A stretch of DNA of 64,000 nucleotides, from NCBI GenBank assembly GCA_032622095.1, contig CP136068.1, positions 135,105,989 through 135,169,988 of the forward strand, read 5' to 3'. The notes under the pieces were generated by a model. The model made no database searches. It was not told where the DNA came from and saw only the letters and a program-made list of their open reading frames with translations. Made by a program: the position numbers and the translations under genes. The stretch comes from Siphonodentalium dalli. Lineage: Eukaryota; Mollusca; Scaphopoda; Gadilida; Siphonodentaliidae. Numbering within the stretch: the first letter of the stretch is position 1; every line of letters starts with the position of its first letter. This document shows, piece by piece, positions 51,883 to 62,216 of the stretch.

Positions 51883-52273
51883 TGATCAAATAGAAATTGA
51901 GAATAATCTTGCTCTAAGTCATTATTTTTTACGAATATTAATCCAAATTGACAACAAACACCATCATTCTTATATATTAATTATATGTAATGACTCTCAA
52001 TGGCGAAAACATTTGTGTTAGGTCCCGAATCGAGATATAAATATTTACAATTGAGCGTAGTTCAGATGCTGTTTTCTGTGCAGTGGTATGGTTGATTTCT
52101 TTGAAATTTTCGGCGATGTTAATGAAATGCTATATTCCCCAGGTTGACATAGCGCCTGAGTACTAACTTATCAATTTCAAGCACCCGAACAAATCCATAA
52201 TATGTCTTTAAAGTTGTAACAAATCATTTCTGAACCATCACAAAACTGGCGATAGAATGACTTCCCATGTAAG
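51883..52273. other. No gene seen
   Basis: Nothing recognised. Confidence 0.4.
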
Positions 52274-52277
52274 TTAA

Positions 52278-52534
52278 CAATTTCATGACTGGAGCTTCCT
52301 GAAATTTTGCGAAAACCCTGTGCCAATGCATTCTCTTATATATATGCCAGTCGCCCATAGGTAACCTTGCATATATAAGAGAATGCATTGGCCTAACAAT
52401 ATTTACCTTGACCTTGTAAGCCAGTGCATTCTCTTATATATGCAAGGCTCCCTATGGGAGACTCTCATATATAAGAGAATGTACTGGCACAGGGTCCTTA
52501 ATGCTGCACCAGCGCAGCTCCCATCATGAAAGAG
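52278..52534. mobile_element. Family D MITE, copy 11
   Basis: TTAA at 52274-52277 and 52535-52538. CAATTTCATGACTGGAGCTT .. two near-complete hairpins, linker AACAATATTTACCTTGACCT .. GCTCCCATCATGAAAGAG. Confidence 0.85.
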
Positions 52535-52556
52535 TTAACCATTCCTACACAGTACG

Positions 52557-52822
52557 ATATGCAAAGGGTCATTACATCGACTTGAAATCACTGTGCAGAT
52601 TCACCCTTGACACATATACTACAACTACATATGTTCCAATACATTGTGTATCTGGCTTGTTGAAGATTTCATCAATATTGGACATGAACTCTGCAGCTGC
52701 CAATTCTGCGAGGATGAGTGTTTAACTTCAGTTCACTCTGTCTGACACCTAAACTGTAACTAGGTTGCAGTACATGATCTCTGCAAGACTATTGTTAAAT
52801 TTGTGATCAATATCGGATTAGT
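52557..52822 (-). repeat. Segment Q, copy 2, longer exon-like frame
   Basis: After CATCCTCGCAG on the minus strand the frame AAEFMSNIDEIFNKPDTQCI stays open onward through GTYVVVVYVSRVN, reaching an AGG/GTGAAT donor-like site. The AE.FMS.IDEIFNK core is conserved with copy 1, and differences there are few. I do not recognise a protein family. Confidence 0.35.
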
Positions 52823-52969
52823 GGCATTGGCCTAACAATATTTACCTTGACCTTATAAGCCAATGAATTCTCTTATATAAGCGAGTCTCCCTTTGGGAGA
52901 CTTGCATATATAAGAGCACTGGCACAGAATCTTTAATGCTGCACCAGCGCAGCTCACGTCATGAAAGGG
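52823..52969. mobile_element. Family D MITE, copy 12, right half
   Basis: GCATTGGCCTAACAATATTT .. second hairpin .. GCTCACGTCATGAAAGGG-TTAA. The left half is missing where segment Q ends. Confidence 0.8.
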
Positions 52970-53101
52970 TTAAAGATTTATTCAGAGTTCCAGCCCTCCA
53001 ATTACAACAACAACATAAAAAAAATCCAATTTTACATATCTGCGCTTTGTGTTCTGCTGAAAAAATGTTGAAAACCAAATTTGACATTTAACCCTTTGAT
53101 T

Positions 53102-53223
53102 ACAAGGTCAAGGTAAATATTTTTTGGACAATGTATTCTCTTATATGGGAGACTATCATATATAAGAGAATGCATTGGCACAGGGTTTTCGTAAAAGTTC
53201 AGAAAGCTCCAGTCATGAAAGGG
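53102..53223. mobile_element. Family D MITE, copy 13, deleted form
   Basis: TTAA at 53098-53101 and 53224-53227. CCCTTTGATTACAAGGTCAA jumps from the tip straight to the linker. Only a truncated second hairpin remains, then TCCAGTCATGAAAGGG. Confidence 0.82.
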
Positions 53224-53310
53224 TTAAACTAGACCCATAAATACTGAAGAATATCATTATGAAAACTATAATTTTGCTATCCCTTTAAAACATCAAAAAG
53301 GTATGAAATA

Positions 53311-53355
53311 CAGTAATGCCCTAAATAATCGACTCGATTATTTAGGGCATTACTG
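53311..53355. mobile_element. Family B, copy 17, reduced to its two terminal repeats
   Basis: 45 bp: CAGTAATGCCCTAAATAATC, a short GACTC centre and the inverse, with TA on both sides (53309-53310, 53356-53357). Nothing of the interior is left. Confidence 0.88.
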
Positions 53356-53401
53356 TAAATGAATATCAAATTCAATATCAAATAAAATAGCATTTTGTGT
53401 C

Positions 53402-54429
53402 CAAGCCTGAGTTTAGTGTGCCTGTCATTTGCAGAATGAGGTTCCCAGAGGGTGAATTTAGTGACGCTATCCCTCATAGTGGGCTAGCATCACTAAATTC
53501 ATCCTCTGGGGACCTCATTCTGCTTTATAGGCCTCATCTTCTCTGGAAAGTTCACATAGATTCTATTTCTTTTTATACCCCCCGCAACGAAGTAGGGTAT
53601 ACTGGAGTCAGCTCGTCCGTCCTTCGTCCATCCGTAGACACAAATTTGTCCGGAGTTTTTCTCAGTCGTTTTTTGATCAATTTCCATGAAACTTGGCACA
53701 GACAGCAACCACCATGGAAACCTGTGCACCTGCGATTATGACATCTGTAGGACTTTTTTGGTGGAGTTATCCCCCCTTTTTCGACTTAGAAAATTTTCGC
53801 AACATATAAATATATACTTTTGTCCGAGTATTATTCCTACATTTTTAGGTCAATTTTTTTTAAACATGGCACAGATATTTTAATACCATGGGAACTTGTG
53901 CACCTGCGATTATGACGTCTGTCCGACATTTTTTGGTGGAGTTATCCCCCTTTTTCGAATAGAACATTTTTGCAACATGCATAATTTTGTCCAAGCTTTT
54001 ATTCCTACATTTTTCGGTCAATAGGTTTAAGATTAGGGTTAGGGTTGTGCACCTGCAATGGTAACTGTTATTTTATTATTTTAACTAAATGTTTACTGAC
54101 ATGTGAAACATCTTAGTATTTTAAAAACAGGGGGGTATCCTTAGTCCTATTGGGACAGTCACACCTCTAGTTTAGATTAGTTCTTTATATCCCCAAATTG
54201 GCAGACAACACATTGCATAATCGAGGTTCCCAATGGGTGTTCATCACAATATTCACCATTTGGGAACTTTAATCTGAGATTATGTCTCCCATAGCAGATG
54301 AGGCCATGCAGAATGAGGTCCCAAGAGGGTGAATTTGGTGATGCTAGCCCACTATGCGGTGTAGTGTCACTAAATTCACCCTCTGGGGACCTCATTCTGC
54401 AGATGACAGGTACACTATAATCAGACTTG
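53402..54429. mobile_element. Family E element, copy 10, long form with nested R2
   Basis: CAAGCCTGAGTTTAGTGTGC .. hairpin 1 .. middle interrupted by R2 .. hairpin 2 .. GACAGGTACACTATAATCAG-ACTTG. No 8-bp duplication was found. Confidence 0.8.
53574..54171. mobile_element. Helentron-associated-like element R2, nested in E10
   Basis: TATACCCCCCGCAACGAAG .. GGGGGGTAT, hairpin GTCC-TATT-GGGAC, end CACACCTCTAGT. Against the E11 middle it lies between T and T without duplication. Two core units of about 175 bp share GTGCACCTGCGATTATGAC, TTTTTTGGTGGAGTTATCCC and TTATTCCTACATTTTT. GTCCGTCC-type DNA lies near the left end. Confidence 0.72.
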
Positions 54430-54508
54430 CTTCTCACTCATTCCAAATATGTTATTTTATACATGTGGATCCAGGTGGATCTAAATATAAACTTTCAGGC
54501 CTGCACAT

Positions 54509-54934
54509 CAAGCCTGAGTTTAGGATGCCTGTCATTTGCAGAATGAGGATCCCAGAGGGTGAATTTAGTGACGCTATCCCGCATAGCGGGCTAGCATCAT
54601 TAAATTCACCCTCTGGGATCCTCATTCTGCATACAGCATGGTCTCATCTGCTATGGGAGACACAGATTCAGATTGAAGTTCCCAAATGGTGAATATTGTG
54701 ATGTACACCCATTGGGAACCTCGATTGTCCAATGTGTCGTCTGTCAATTTGGGGATACAGAGAAACTAAACTAAAAAAGAAATGGAATCTATGTGAAGAA
54801 ATTTCTATAGAAATTTGATAATAAAGAAACTTTCCCATAGAAGATGAGGCCTAAGCAGAATGAGGTCCCCAGAGGGTGAATTTAGTGATGCTAGACCTCA
54901 TTCTGCAAATGGCAGGCACAGTAACACAGGCTTG
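54509..54934. mobile_element. Family E element, copy 11, long form with perfect target duplication
   Basis: Octamer CTGCACAT repeated exactly at 54501-54508 and 54935-54942. CAAGCCTGAGTTTAGGATGC .. hairpin 1, a 250-bp middle, a shortened hairpin 2, ACACAGGCTTG. It gives the uninterrupted middle used to date R2. Confidence 0.9.
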
Positions 54935-55132
54935 CTGCACATTTAAATATTTTGTGTGACTTATTTTTCGTTCCCCTGTTGACGCTTCTAAGGTAACCTG
55001 TAATTTGTTCTCCTGAAATGTTCCAATAACTTGCATAGGTGATACATGCAATCTGTCAATATATGGGCTTTTGCTATTGGACAGGATGTTGCAGATATTT
55101 CAGCTGGGATCTGACGCACTTGGTGTATTCCC

Positions 55133-55255
55133 AGTGAGGAACCGAAGCTCGGTGCACGCACACCGATGAGTCACTCTCTTGATTTCCCTTATTGGCGTTC
55201 CCATTATTCTAACCCTTTAAACACAGCCCGGGATTTAATTGTTCGAGACTATCAG
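55133..55255. repeat. Repeat P, copy 1
   Basis: CCGAAGCTCGGTGCACGCAC .. GATGAGTCACTCTC .. CTTTAAACACAGCCCGGGAT-TTAATTGTTCGAGA. The other copies are at 55432-55595 and 56345-56512. Confidence 0.75.
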
Positions 55256-55400
55256 CCGTGAGATTAACTTTGCACTCAGGTATGTCTATATCAATTTCAA
55301 TAACAGGTTTCATACATTTATCAATGAAAGAGTACACCATTAGAGAATAATTATAAATTTTCATCTCTTTCGAGTCAACCTTTGTCACACGTTGTTCCAT
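55209..55400 (-). CDS. Possible small protein or exon overlapping repeat P
   Basis: A 63-codon minus-strand frame with a fair start context (CAGCTATGGAAC). It reads MEQRVTKVDSKEMKIYNYSL, then VYSFIDKCMKPVIEIDIDIP, then ECKVNLTADSLEQLNPGLCLKG, stop. Composition is protein-like and less AT-driven than the surroundings. The last 16 residues fall in repeat P. P copy 3 retains a near-identical peptide (SDNLEQLNTGLCLE), while copy 2 has a stop inside it. That is compatible with one functional exon and two decayed duplicates, or with a repeat carrying an old coding fragment. Function unknown. Confidence 0.3.
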   Translation of the reverse strand: MEQRVTKVDSKEMKIYNYSLMVYSFIDKCMKPVIEIDIDIPECKVNLTADSLEQLNPGLCLKG

Positions 55401-55431
55401 AGCTGTGTGGTTTATGTTGCGGACAGCATCA

Positions 55432-55595
55432 TCGCAGCTCGGAACGGACTTACCTAATCTCAGCGAGCTATTAGAACTCGGTACATGCGTACCGTTGAGT
55501 CACTCTCATGGTTTCCCTTTTTGACGTTCCTGTTTTTTCAAACTCTTTAAACACAGCTCGGGATTTAATTATTCGAGATTATCAGATTAACTGTC
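55432..55595. repeat. Repeat P, copy 2
   Basis: CAGCTCGGAACGGACTTACC .. GAACTCGGTACATGCGTACC .. GATTTAATTATTCGAGATTATCAG. A12 was inserted about 15 bp further on. Confidence 0.75.
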
Positions 55596-55611
55596 TTGGA
55601 ATTTTTATTAA

Positions 55612-56003
55612 CCCTTTACCCAACAAACCGGCCAAAACCGGCCAAATAAAGCTTCAACAGCCTAAAATATCTTCGGTCTGTCTCAATAGAACCATACAAA
55701 TATGGATATCATTGGAACCGGCTCATTGACCACATTGTGATAGTTACAGTTATGCCCTGTGCCAATGCATTCTCTTATATATGCGAGTCGACCATAGGTC
55801 GCCTCGCATATATAAGAGAATGCATTGGCCTAAAAAAAATCTTTTTTTAACACTTTTTACCATTTTTTCTTACATTCTTTAACAATTTTATAATTTTTAA
55901 TGTGTTAAGCCAATGCATTCTCTTATATATGCGAGGCGACCTATGGTCGACTCGCATATATAAGAGAATGCATTGGCACAGGGCCCTTCTGTTGGGTAAA
56001 GGG
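55612..56003 (+). mobile_element. Family A MITE, copy 12
   Basis: TTAA at 55608-55611 and 56004-56007. Complete, both hairpins to type. Confidence 0.93.
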
Positions 56004-56007
56004 TTAA

Positions 56008-56344
56008 GTTAGAAAACTGTCTTCATTCACTTGGAAATGTTAAGGAAAATAGCGCCTTCTTTATCTTGTGTAATTTGTGGAAAATAAACAGCATGAACTG
56101 AATGATGTCTTCATAAATTCTCAATTTTTTTTTTAAGTTTTGGAAAAGCGATGGAATTTTCCCCTCAAATAGCTGTATGAACCTAAGTCTGTTGAAGTTA
56201 TTATCTTAAAACTCTTACAAATGAATCATTGGGAGTTTGTAAGGTGTTTCTCTTGCTGTTGTTTCTTTATTATATCACTCTTTCTTTATTGACATTCCCG
56301 CACACACAACCGGTCAATATGGGCATTCACTGTTGGTCGGCATG
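56008..56344. other. No gene seen
   Basis: Nothing recognised. Confidence 0.4.
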
Positions 56345-56512
56345 CACTCTCAGCTCGGAACGATGCACCTCATTTTAAATCTGCGGGAGCTACTAGAACT
56401 GGGTACACGCGTACCGATGAGTCACTCTTGTGGTTTTCTTATTGACATAGCTGGTATTCTGACAGTCTCTAAACACAACCCTGTATTTAATTGTTCGAGA
56501 TTATCGGATGTT
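56345..56512. repeat. Repeat P, copy 3
   Basis: CAGCTCGGAACGATGCACCT .. GAACTGGGTACACGCGTACC .. ATTTAATTGTTCGAGATTATCGG. GGTACNCGCGTACC is a palindrome kept in copies 2 and 3 with small changes. Confidence 0.75.
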
Positions 56513-56520
56513 ATATTAAA

Positions 56521-56931
56521 TCTGCAAATAGTGTGTCTGTCATTTGCAGAATGAGGTCCCCAGAGGGTGAATTTAGTGATGCTAACCCACAAGGTAGGCT
56601 AGCATCACCAAATTCACCCTCTGGGGACGTCATTCTGCTTAGGCCTGACCGCCTCAACTGCTATGTTAGACCTAAGATCAGGTTAAAGTTCCCCAGTTGA
56701 AGTTCAATGGTGATGTTTACCCATCAGTCACCTTCATTATTCAGAATGGAAAAAGTAACTTCATTTCAATAATTTGAGGCTATAGATACTTCCCAGAAGA
56801 TGAGGCCTTTAAAGCAGAATGAGGTCGCCAGAAGGTGAATTTGGTGATGCTAGCTAACCGTGCATTATTGCGTCACTAAATTCACCCTCTGGGGACCTCA
56901 TTCTGCAAATGACAAACTATTTGCAGGCTTG
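56521..56931. mobile_element. Family E element, copy 12, long form subtype 2
   Basis: TCTGCAAATAGTGTGTCTGT .. two hairpins around a shortened middle .. CTATTTGCAGGCTTG. The left CAAGC is lost. Confidence 0.8.
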
Positions 56932-56975
56932 TCCGGAAGTGTCTACATGAGTTTGATTCTCTCAATGAACTTGTA

Positions 56976-57104
56976 CAGTAATGCCCTAAGTAATTGACTC
57001 CTTAACCACAGCAGAATTATGGGTAACTTTTCAGGAATTAGTCGGGAAATATGGCTTGTTGCCATTCATCGGAAAGCTCTCGGTGATTACTTAGGGCATT
57101 ACTG
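56976..57104. mobile_element. Family B MITE, copy 18, one-armed
   Basis: TA-CAGTAATGCCCTAAGTAATT .. AAAGCTCTCGGTGATTACTT-AGGGCATTACTG-TA. Most of the right arm is deleted, as in B14. Confidence 0.85.
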
Positions 57105-57685
57105 TACCTTATAAGAACACAGGGGTGACCATAGTCCAGAGCACCCAATTCTATTGGTGACCTCATTCATGGCTGGCCTAATTTAAATGACAGTTTTTTA
57201 TATTAAGGGTCTAAAAACACAAAATAATCTTGTCCACTTTAATGAACACGTTTCTTTATATTATTTCTTGACCACTTGTAATAATTGATTGGCAATTCTC
57301 ATTATAAATCTAAAAAAAAATTTTTTTTACAAACATTACCCAGTGGTCTTCAGAATAATTATTATAAATCTATATATTTATACATTTTCAATTGGTCAGA
57401 AGTGTGGACTCGATAATAGCTATTTGTGTTGGCTCTCCACTGGCAGCTAGTGATTTCTATAGTTCTGACATCTCAAATATTTCCTTTTGTCATTTTATTG
57501 GAACTAGATTTTCTTGTTATGTGCAACAGTATGTAAAACTTAAGACATTTCTGTACTCACCAATCAAAGGTCTCCTTTCTGTACTCACCAATGAAAGGTC
57601 GCCTTGGTACACTATTCTATTATTGAAGAATGAAGATGTGAAGTTTATCTTTGTTTTCCACAGGTACCTGTGATATAGTCAACCC
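57105..57685. other. No gene identified
   Basis: Plus frame 57392-57673 (93 codons) contains a short direct repeat (CTGTACTCACCAATSAAAGGT) and resembles no family. It may be chance. Confidence 0.35.
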
Positions 57686-57810
57686 CTACATCATCACCCC
57701 TGGTTAAGTGGTCCTGCTAATTTTCTATGATGCTAGTAGGGCAAAGTGATGCTTTTAAGAAAAGGACCTTTATTTTTTTATGAAGTTGTCATTTTTGCCA
57801 TGTTTGGATG

Positions 57811-58150
57811 ATCTGAAAAAATCGTGGAAAAGCCATTATGTGTTTAAAACATTCAAAAACATGTACATGTATATTGTAAAATAATTTAATAATATCTGTA
57901 ATATCTGAACAAATCGAGGAAAAGCCATTATGTGTTTAAAACATTCAAAAACATGTATATTGTAAAATAATTTAATAATATCTGTAATATCTGAACAAAT
58001 AGTGGAAAAGCCATTATGTGTTTAAAACATTCAAAAACATGTATATTGTAAAATAATTTAATAATATCTGTAATATCTGAACAAATCTGGGAAAAGACAT
58101 TATGTGTTTAAAACATTCAAAAACATGTATATTGTAAAATAATTTAATAA
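57811..58150. repeat. 86-bp tandem repeat, about 3.9 units
   Basis: Units start at GGAAAAGCCATTATGTGTTT (about 57826, 57918, 58004, 58090). The first unit has an extra ACATGT. Units are otherwise almost identical. Confidence 0.9.
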
Positions 58151-58353
58151 TGGCTTTATTGGTTGTTTGCAAACAGATGATGGTTGAGAAGGCTGTTGCT
58201 TTCATTTTTCGAACACCAACGCCACCAATCCCACCATTATTAAAATAATTACAAATATATATGTTTTTGAATATTTTATACAGACACTGGCATTTTCTAA
58301 AATCATTCAGATTAGCCCAATACTGCGAAAATAGCAACATGAGAAAAAATTAA

Positions 58354-58594
58354 TTCTTTCATGACAAGAGCTGCGCTTGTTCAGCATTAAAGATCTTGTG
58401 ACAGTGCATTCTCGTATATATTTGAGTCTTCCACAGGGTTCCTCGCATACATAAGAGAATGCACTGACTTTCAAACTCAAGGTAAATATTGTCCGGCCAT
58501 TTTGTTCTCTTATATATGCAGGGAGACTCCCATATATAAGAGTAGGTATTGGCACAGGGTTTTCGCCAAATTTCAGGAAAATCCAGTAATGGAA
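58354..58594. mobile_element. Family D MITE, copy 14, diverged
   Basis: TTAA then TTCTTTCATGACAAGAGC .. two worn hairpins .. TTCAGGAAAATCCAGTAATG. The right GGG-TTAA is lost. Confidence 0.65.
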
Positions 58595-58757
58595 GCATCC
58601 CGTTGCCCTACCAGCATCATAGCAGGACCACTTGACCAGGGGTTGGATGCTAACGTGAACATTGAAAATAAATGAACAATATTGAAAAATTGGCAACAAT
58701 AATAAATATCTATGAAATTATTCATTCCTTGCCACGCATCATCAAATTAATAACTGG

Positions 58758-60506
58758 CAAGGGCGGATCCAAGGGGGGGCGCCCCCCCCCCCCCCCTATT
58801 TTCACCAGAGCAAGGAATTTTTGCGAGGTGTCCTGGCGCCATTTGTCTCGGGCGCCCGAAGATTCCGCACTGAATATTGCTAACGTGCATGCAAATACAG
58901 CAGTTTACATGTTTTACATTACTCAAACGTATAGTTTTTTTTTACTGTGGGTTGAAATTACTTCAATTTGGTATTCCATGTGATATGTATAGCCATGCAA
59001 GGGGCGAATCCAACATCCCGAGATGAAGGCCCGCGGGCTATTTTTCGCTATGCAGAGCAAACAATTTATGCGACATTTTGTATCGGAGTGTCGGAAAATA
59101 TCTCGCCCGGCGCCAAGTTTTCGGCGCCCGAAGTTTCAACACTGAATATTTCTACCAAAAATAAATATAGCAATTCTAAAAGTGGAGTCAAAATTTAGAC
59201 AATTCCATCTGTATGTAAAAAACAAATGAATGATAAATATGAGTCGTCTACAGTGCACTCTAGGTTATACAATGTATAGTCCGATCAACGCCCGGACTAT
59301 AAAACGCACTGGCGGTAGTATCATCGTAAAGAGATTATCTAAAGGCACATACGCCATACTACTATATGGTATACATGTACATGTACCGTATACATAGTAT
59401 ATTTTCGAATTATTATAGAAATACATTGCTGGTTCGTTTCCAATGGTATATATGCATGGCATTTAAAATGGGTTATATCTTCCATCCCATGTTGTGCCAC
59501 CCTAATTGGAACAAATGTGTGATTACAAGACATCTTCAGGTCACGACAAATACGCATCTGCCATTGCTTAATAAAAAAAGTTTGACACAAACTCGTCCTT
59601 CAAAACATCGGTTTCCATGTGTCGTTATCGTCATTAGTCAGTTGATTGGCTGAACATATATTTATTCATAACCCAAACATTTACACAACAGATATTAATT
59701 TACATACAATATTTTAATTAACATTATGGATGCATCCAGAATGTAGATGAATAGGGGATTGGAATACTAGTTAATCAGTTCCGTGTCAGATATTTTTTGG
59801 TGAAAACTGTGTTTATACTAATAAAACGAGTACGTGATTGGAGTGTGATCGGACCACCCGTTTGGCTTGTATTGAAGACTTATTTTGCTGGTGTATCATG
59901 AAACTGATGGCTATTAGAAGTAAAACTGAAAAAATCGGCATGTTCAATGGAGGAATTAAGTGGTTGGATAGATGCATTGTATTACCAGCCGAAACACCTC
60001 TATGCTAGTACTGCGATTATTCATTCTGAATTACAAAATATTCTCCCATGCACCAGCCCAAACCATAGGCGACCCGGTGATTCCGGGGCTTATCCATTGG
60101 GCATGTCCGGTGCGCCATAATCATCATGGCGCCCAGATAATTCACATTTGCACAGACTTTCAGAAGATAAGTTCACTATTCAAAGAAGCTTTGATCTTCC
60201 ATCACTAACCTTCCATAGTATACCGTAATTGTACTGAATGTTATTGTCACTCGTTCCATATAGGCCTAATATAAAGCAATATAAACAGGGTCCAGAACAC
60301 AGGAAAACGCGTCGTTTTGAATGTAGTATACGCAAAATTTCCCGGGGGATGTCCCCCCAACCCCCACCTACGAGAAGGGGGTTAGACCCCCCTCTCGTGC
60401 TCTCCCCCCACTCGCCGCTTCGTGGCGAGGATGATGCTATGCATCATATATATAATAATACACAGCGCCCCCCCCCCCCCTTTCAAATTTCCTGGATTCG
60501 CCACTG
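58758..60506. mobile_element. GC-rich-ended DNA element of about 1.75 kb, unclassified
   Basis: CAAGGGCGGATCCAAGGGGG at the left and inverse CAGTGGCGAATCCAGGAAAT at the right, with ACTGG directly outside both (58753-58757, 60507-60511). Both ends carry C runs next to GGCGCC. A second left-end-like GGGGCGAATCCAACATCCCG at about 58999 and two GGCGCC..GGCGCCCGAAG blocks (about 58837 and 59111) show the left region is duplicated. Frames inside (59366-59653, 59972-60208, minus 59339-59590) are not recognisable as a transposase. Confidence 0.5.
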
Positions 60507-60753
60507 ACTGGTGCAGATAATGTTATATCTAAGGCTATTGAATATGCATGCACCTTTGAGGGGTTGTTGTTGGTACATGTACAACTGAGAATTTTCTATT
60601 TAAACTTACACATGGGGATATGTCATCTCACTCAGTAGCATATGAATTTGTGTTCCAAATTGTTAATTTCTTAATTTGTGTGATATAGTTTGATGTTATA
60701 CTTATGAACTATTTATCAGTTTGTGGACAGGGTGTAAACAAATAGCGGAGAGG

Positions 60754-60903
60754 CAAGCCTTGAAATAGTGAGCCTGTCATTTGCAGAATGAGGTCCCCAG
60801 AGGGTGAATTTAGTGATGCTAGCCACTGTGCGGGGTAGCATCACTAAATTCACCCTCTGGGGACCTCATTCTGCAAATGACAGACTCACTATTTCAAGGC
60901 TTG
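60754..60903. mobile_element. Family E MITE, copy 13, compact form
   Basis: Perfect TIRs CAAGCCTTGAAATAGTG/C around one hairpin. Flanking CGGAGAGG and TGGGAGAGG are similar but not an exact octamer. Confidence 0.85.
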
Positions 60904-60952
60904 TGGGAGAGGGCAAAAATCTTACCTATCTCACATGGTTGGTGGAAAATCC

Positions 60953-61255
60953 CATTTGCAGAATGAGGTCCCCAGAGGGCTAATTTAAAGACGCTACCCC
61001 GCAAAGCAGGCTAGCATCACCATATTCACCCTCTCAGGACCTAATTCTGCTTTTGGCCTCGTATTCTAGGAAGTATCTATAGTCTCAAATTAACATTGTT
61101 TTTAGTTACTTCTTCCCTTCTGTTCAATTTCTATATTCCCTAATTTGCAGAAGATAAAATGCATAATCGGGGTGTCTTATTAGTGAAATCACAAACTTCA
61201 ACTGGGGAACTTCAATCTTATCCTAGTTCTCCCATAGAAGTTGAGGCTTAAAGAT
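60953..61255. mobile_element. Family E element, copy 14, long form without right end
   Basis: CCCATTTGCAGAATGAGGTC .. hairpin 1 .. middle .. TCTCCCATAGAAGTTGAGGC, then the match stops. Confidence 0.7.
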
Positions 61256-61765
61256 ACAGGCAGCGTTGGCGATGGGTATACTGTTAAAATATTCACCTCC
61301 GTCAAAAACCGCCATAAACAGAAAGAATAGTAAAATATAGACAGACTTTGTTCTTACACGAATCAGAAATATGGCATAAACAGTATGTTATTGTCAACTT
61401 TTTTTCCTTTGTTATACATCTAAACAAAAGCAAAAAAACATTACGTTACCTGGCTTTTGTTTAGATCCGGATATGGTAAACATAAAGTAAAGAGCGTTAT
61501 TTGTTACTGTTTTCCTGATATGGAAATAATAAAGAGCGTTTGTATCATTTGTGTGTGATTAACCAATAGAATTGCGCTGTGTTATGTAAACAGAAGCACA
61601 ACTGTAAACAGAGGCTCTTGTTTATGTACACCATCGTACGTCTCGACGACAATATACTATTTACGTGCTGATTATGTTTGGCATATGAACAAAACTATAT
61701 ACATTTTCTGTTGGTGGCGATTTGAACAAATATGAATATTTCTGCAACGAACGCCGCCCGTGCCT
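61256..61765. other. No gene seen
   Basis: TAAAGAGCGTT phrases at about 61488 and 61528 recall the 39.7-40.8 kb duplication. Confidence 0.4.
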
Positions 61766-61769
61766 TTAA

Positions 61770-62161
61770 CCCTTTACCCAACAGAAGGCCCCTGTGCCAA
61801 TGCATTCTCTTATATATGCGAGTCGACCATAGGTCGCCTTGCATATATAAGAGAATGCATTGGCTTAACACATTAAAAATTATAAAATTGTTAAAGAATG
61901 TAAGAAAAAATGGTAAAAAGTGTTAAAAAAAGATTTTTTTTAGGCCAATGCATTCTCTTATATATGCGAGGCGACCTATGGTCGACTCGCATATATAAGA
62001 GAATGCATTGGCACAGGGTATAACTGTAACTATCACAATGTGGTCAAGGAGCCGGTTCCAATGATATCCATATTTGTATGGTTCTATTGAGACAGACCGA
62101 AGATATTGTAGGCTGTTGAAGCTTTATCTGGCCGGTTTTGGCCGCTTTGTTGGGTAAAGGG
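61770..62161 (-). mobile_element. Family A MITE, copy 13
   Basis: TTAA at 61766-61769 and 62162-62165. Complete. One change in the first hairpin (GCCTTGCAT) and one in the right TIR region (GGCCGCTTTG). Confidence 0.92.
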
Positions 62162-62165
62162 TTAA

Positions 62166-62205
62166 TGAGGTCCCCAGGCGGTGATTTTAGTGATGCTTGC
62201 CTGGC
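62166..62205. mobile_element. Family E fragment, copy 15
   Basis: TGAGGTCCCCAGGCGGTGAT-TTTAGTGATGCTTGCC directly after A13; the rest of the element is gone. Confidence 0.6.
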
Positions 62206-62216
62206 TGTGCTGATGG

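Larger units (their letters stand above)
57686..58655. mobile_element. Unclassified element with 60-bp terminal inverted repeats
   Basis: Left ACCCCTGGTTAAGTGGTCCT .. TATGATGCTAGTAGGGCAA. Right, inverted, ACCCCTGGTCAAGTGGTCCT .. TATGATGCTGGTAGGGCAA. The interior holds an 86-bp tandem repeat and a diverged D copy. No target duplication was seen. Confidence 0.6.

Noticed and set aside
53397-53741. 114-codon frame with RMRFPEGEFSDAIPHSGLAS and relatives at 49169, 54177, 54354 and 56491
   Set aside because: Translation of family E hairpins, running across element borders.
58307-58699. 130-codon minus frame
   Set aside because: Runs through the D14 hairpins and the inverted end of the surrounding element; not coding.
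59339-59653. Overlapping plus and minus frames of 83-95 codons inside the GC-rich-ended element
   Set aside because: No transposase motif in either; overlapping open frames on both strands suggest chance.
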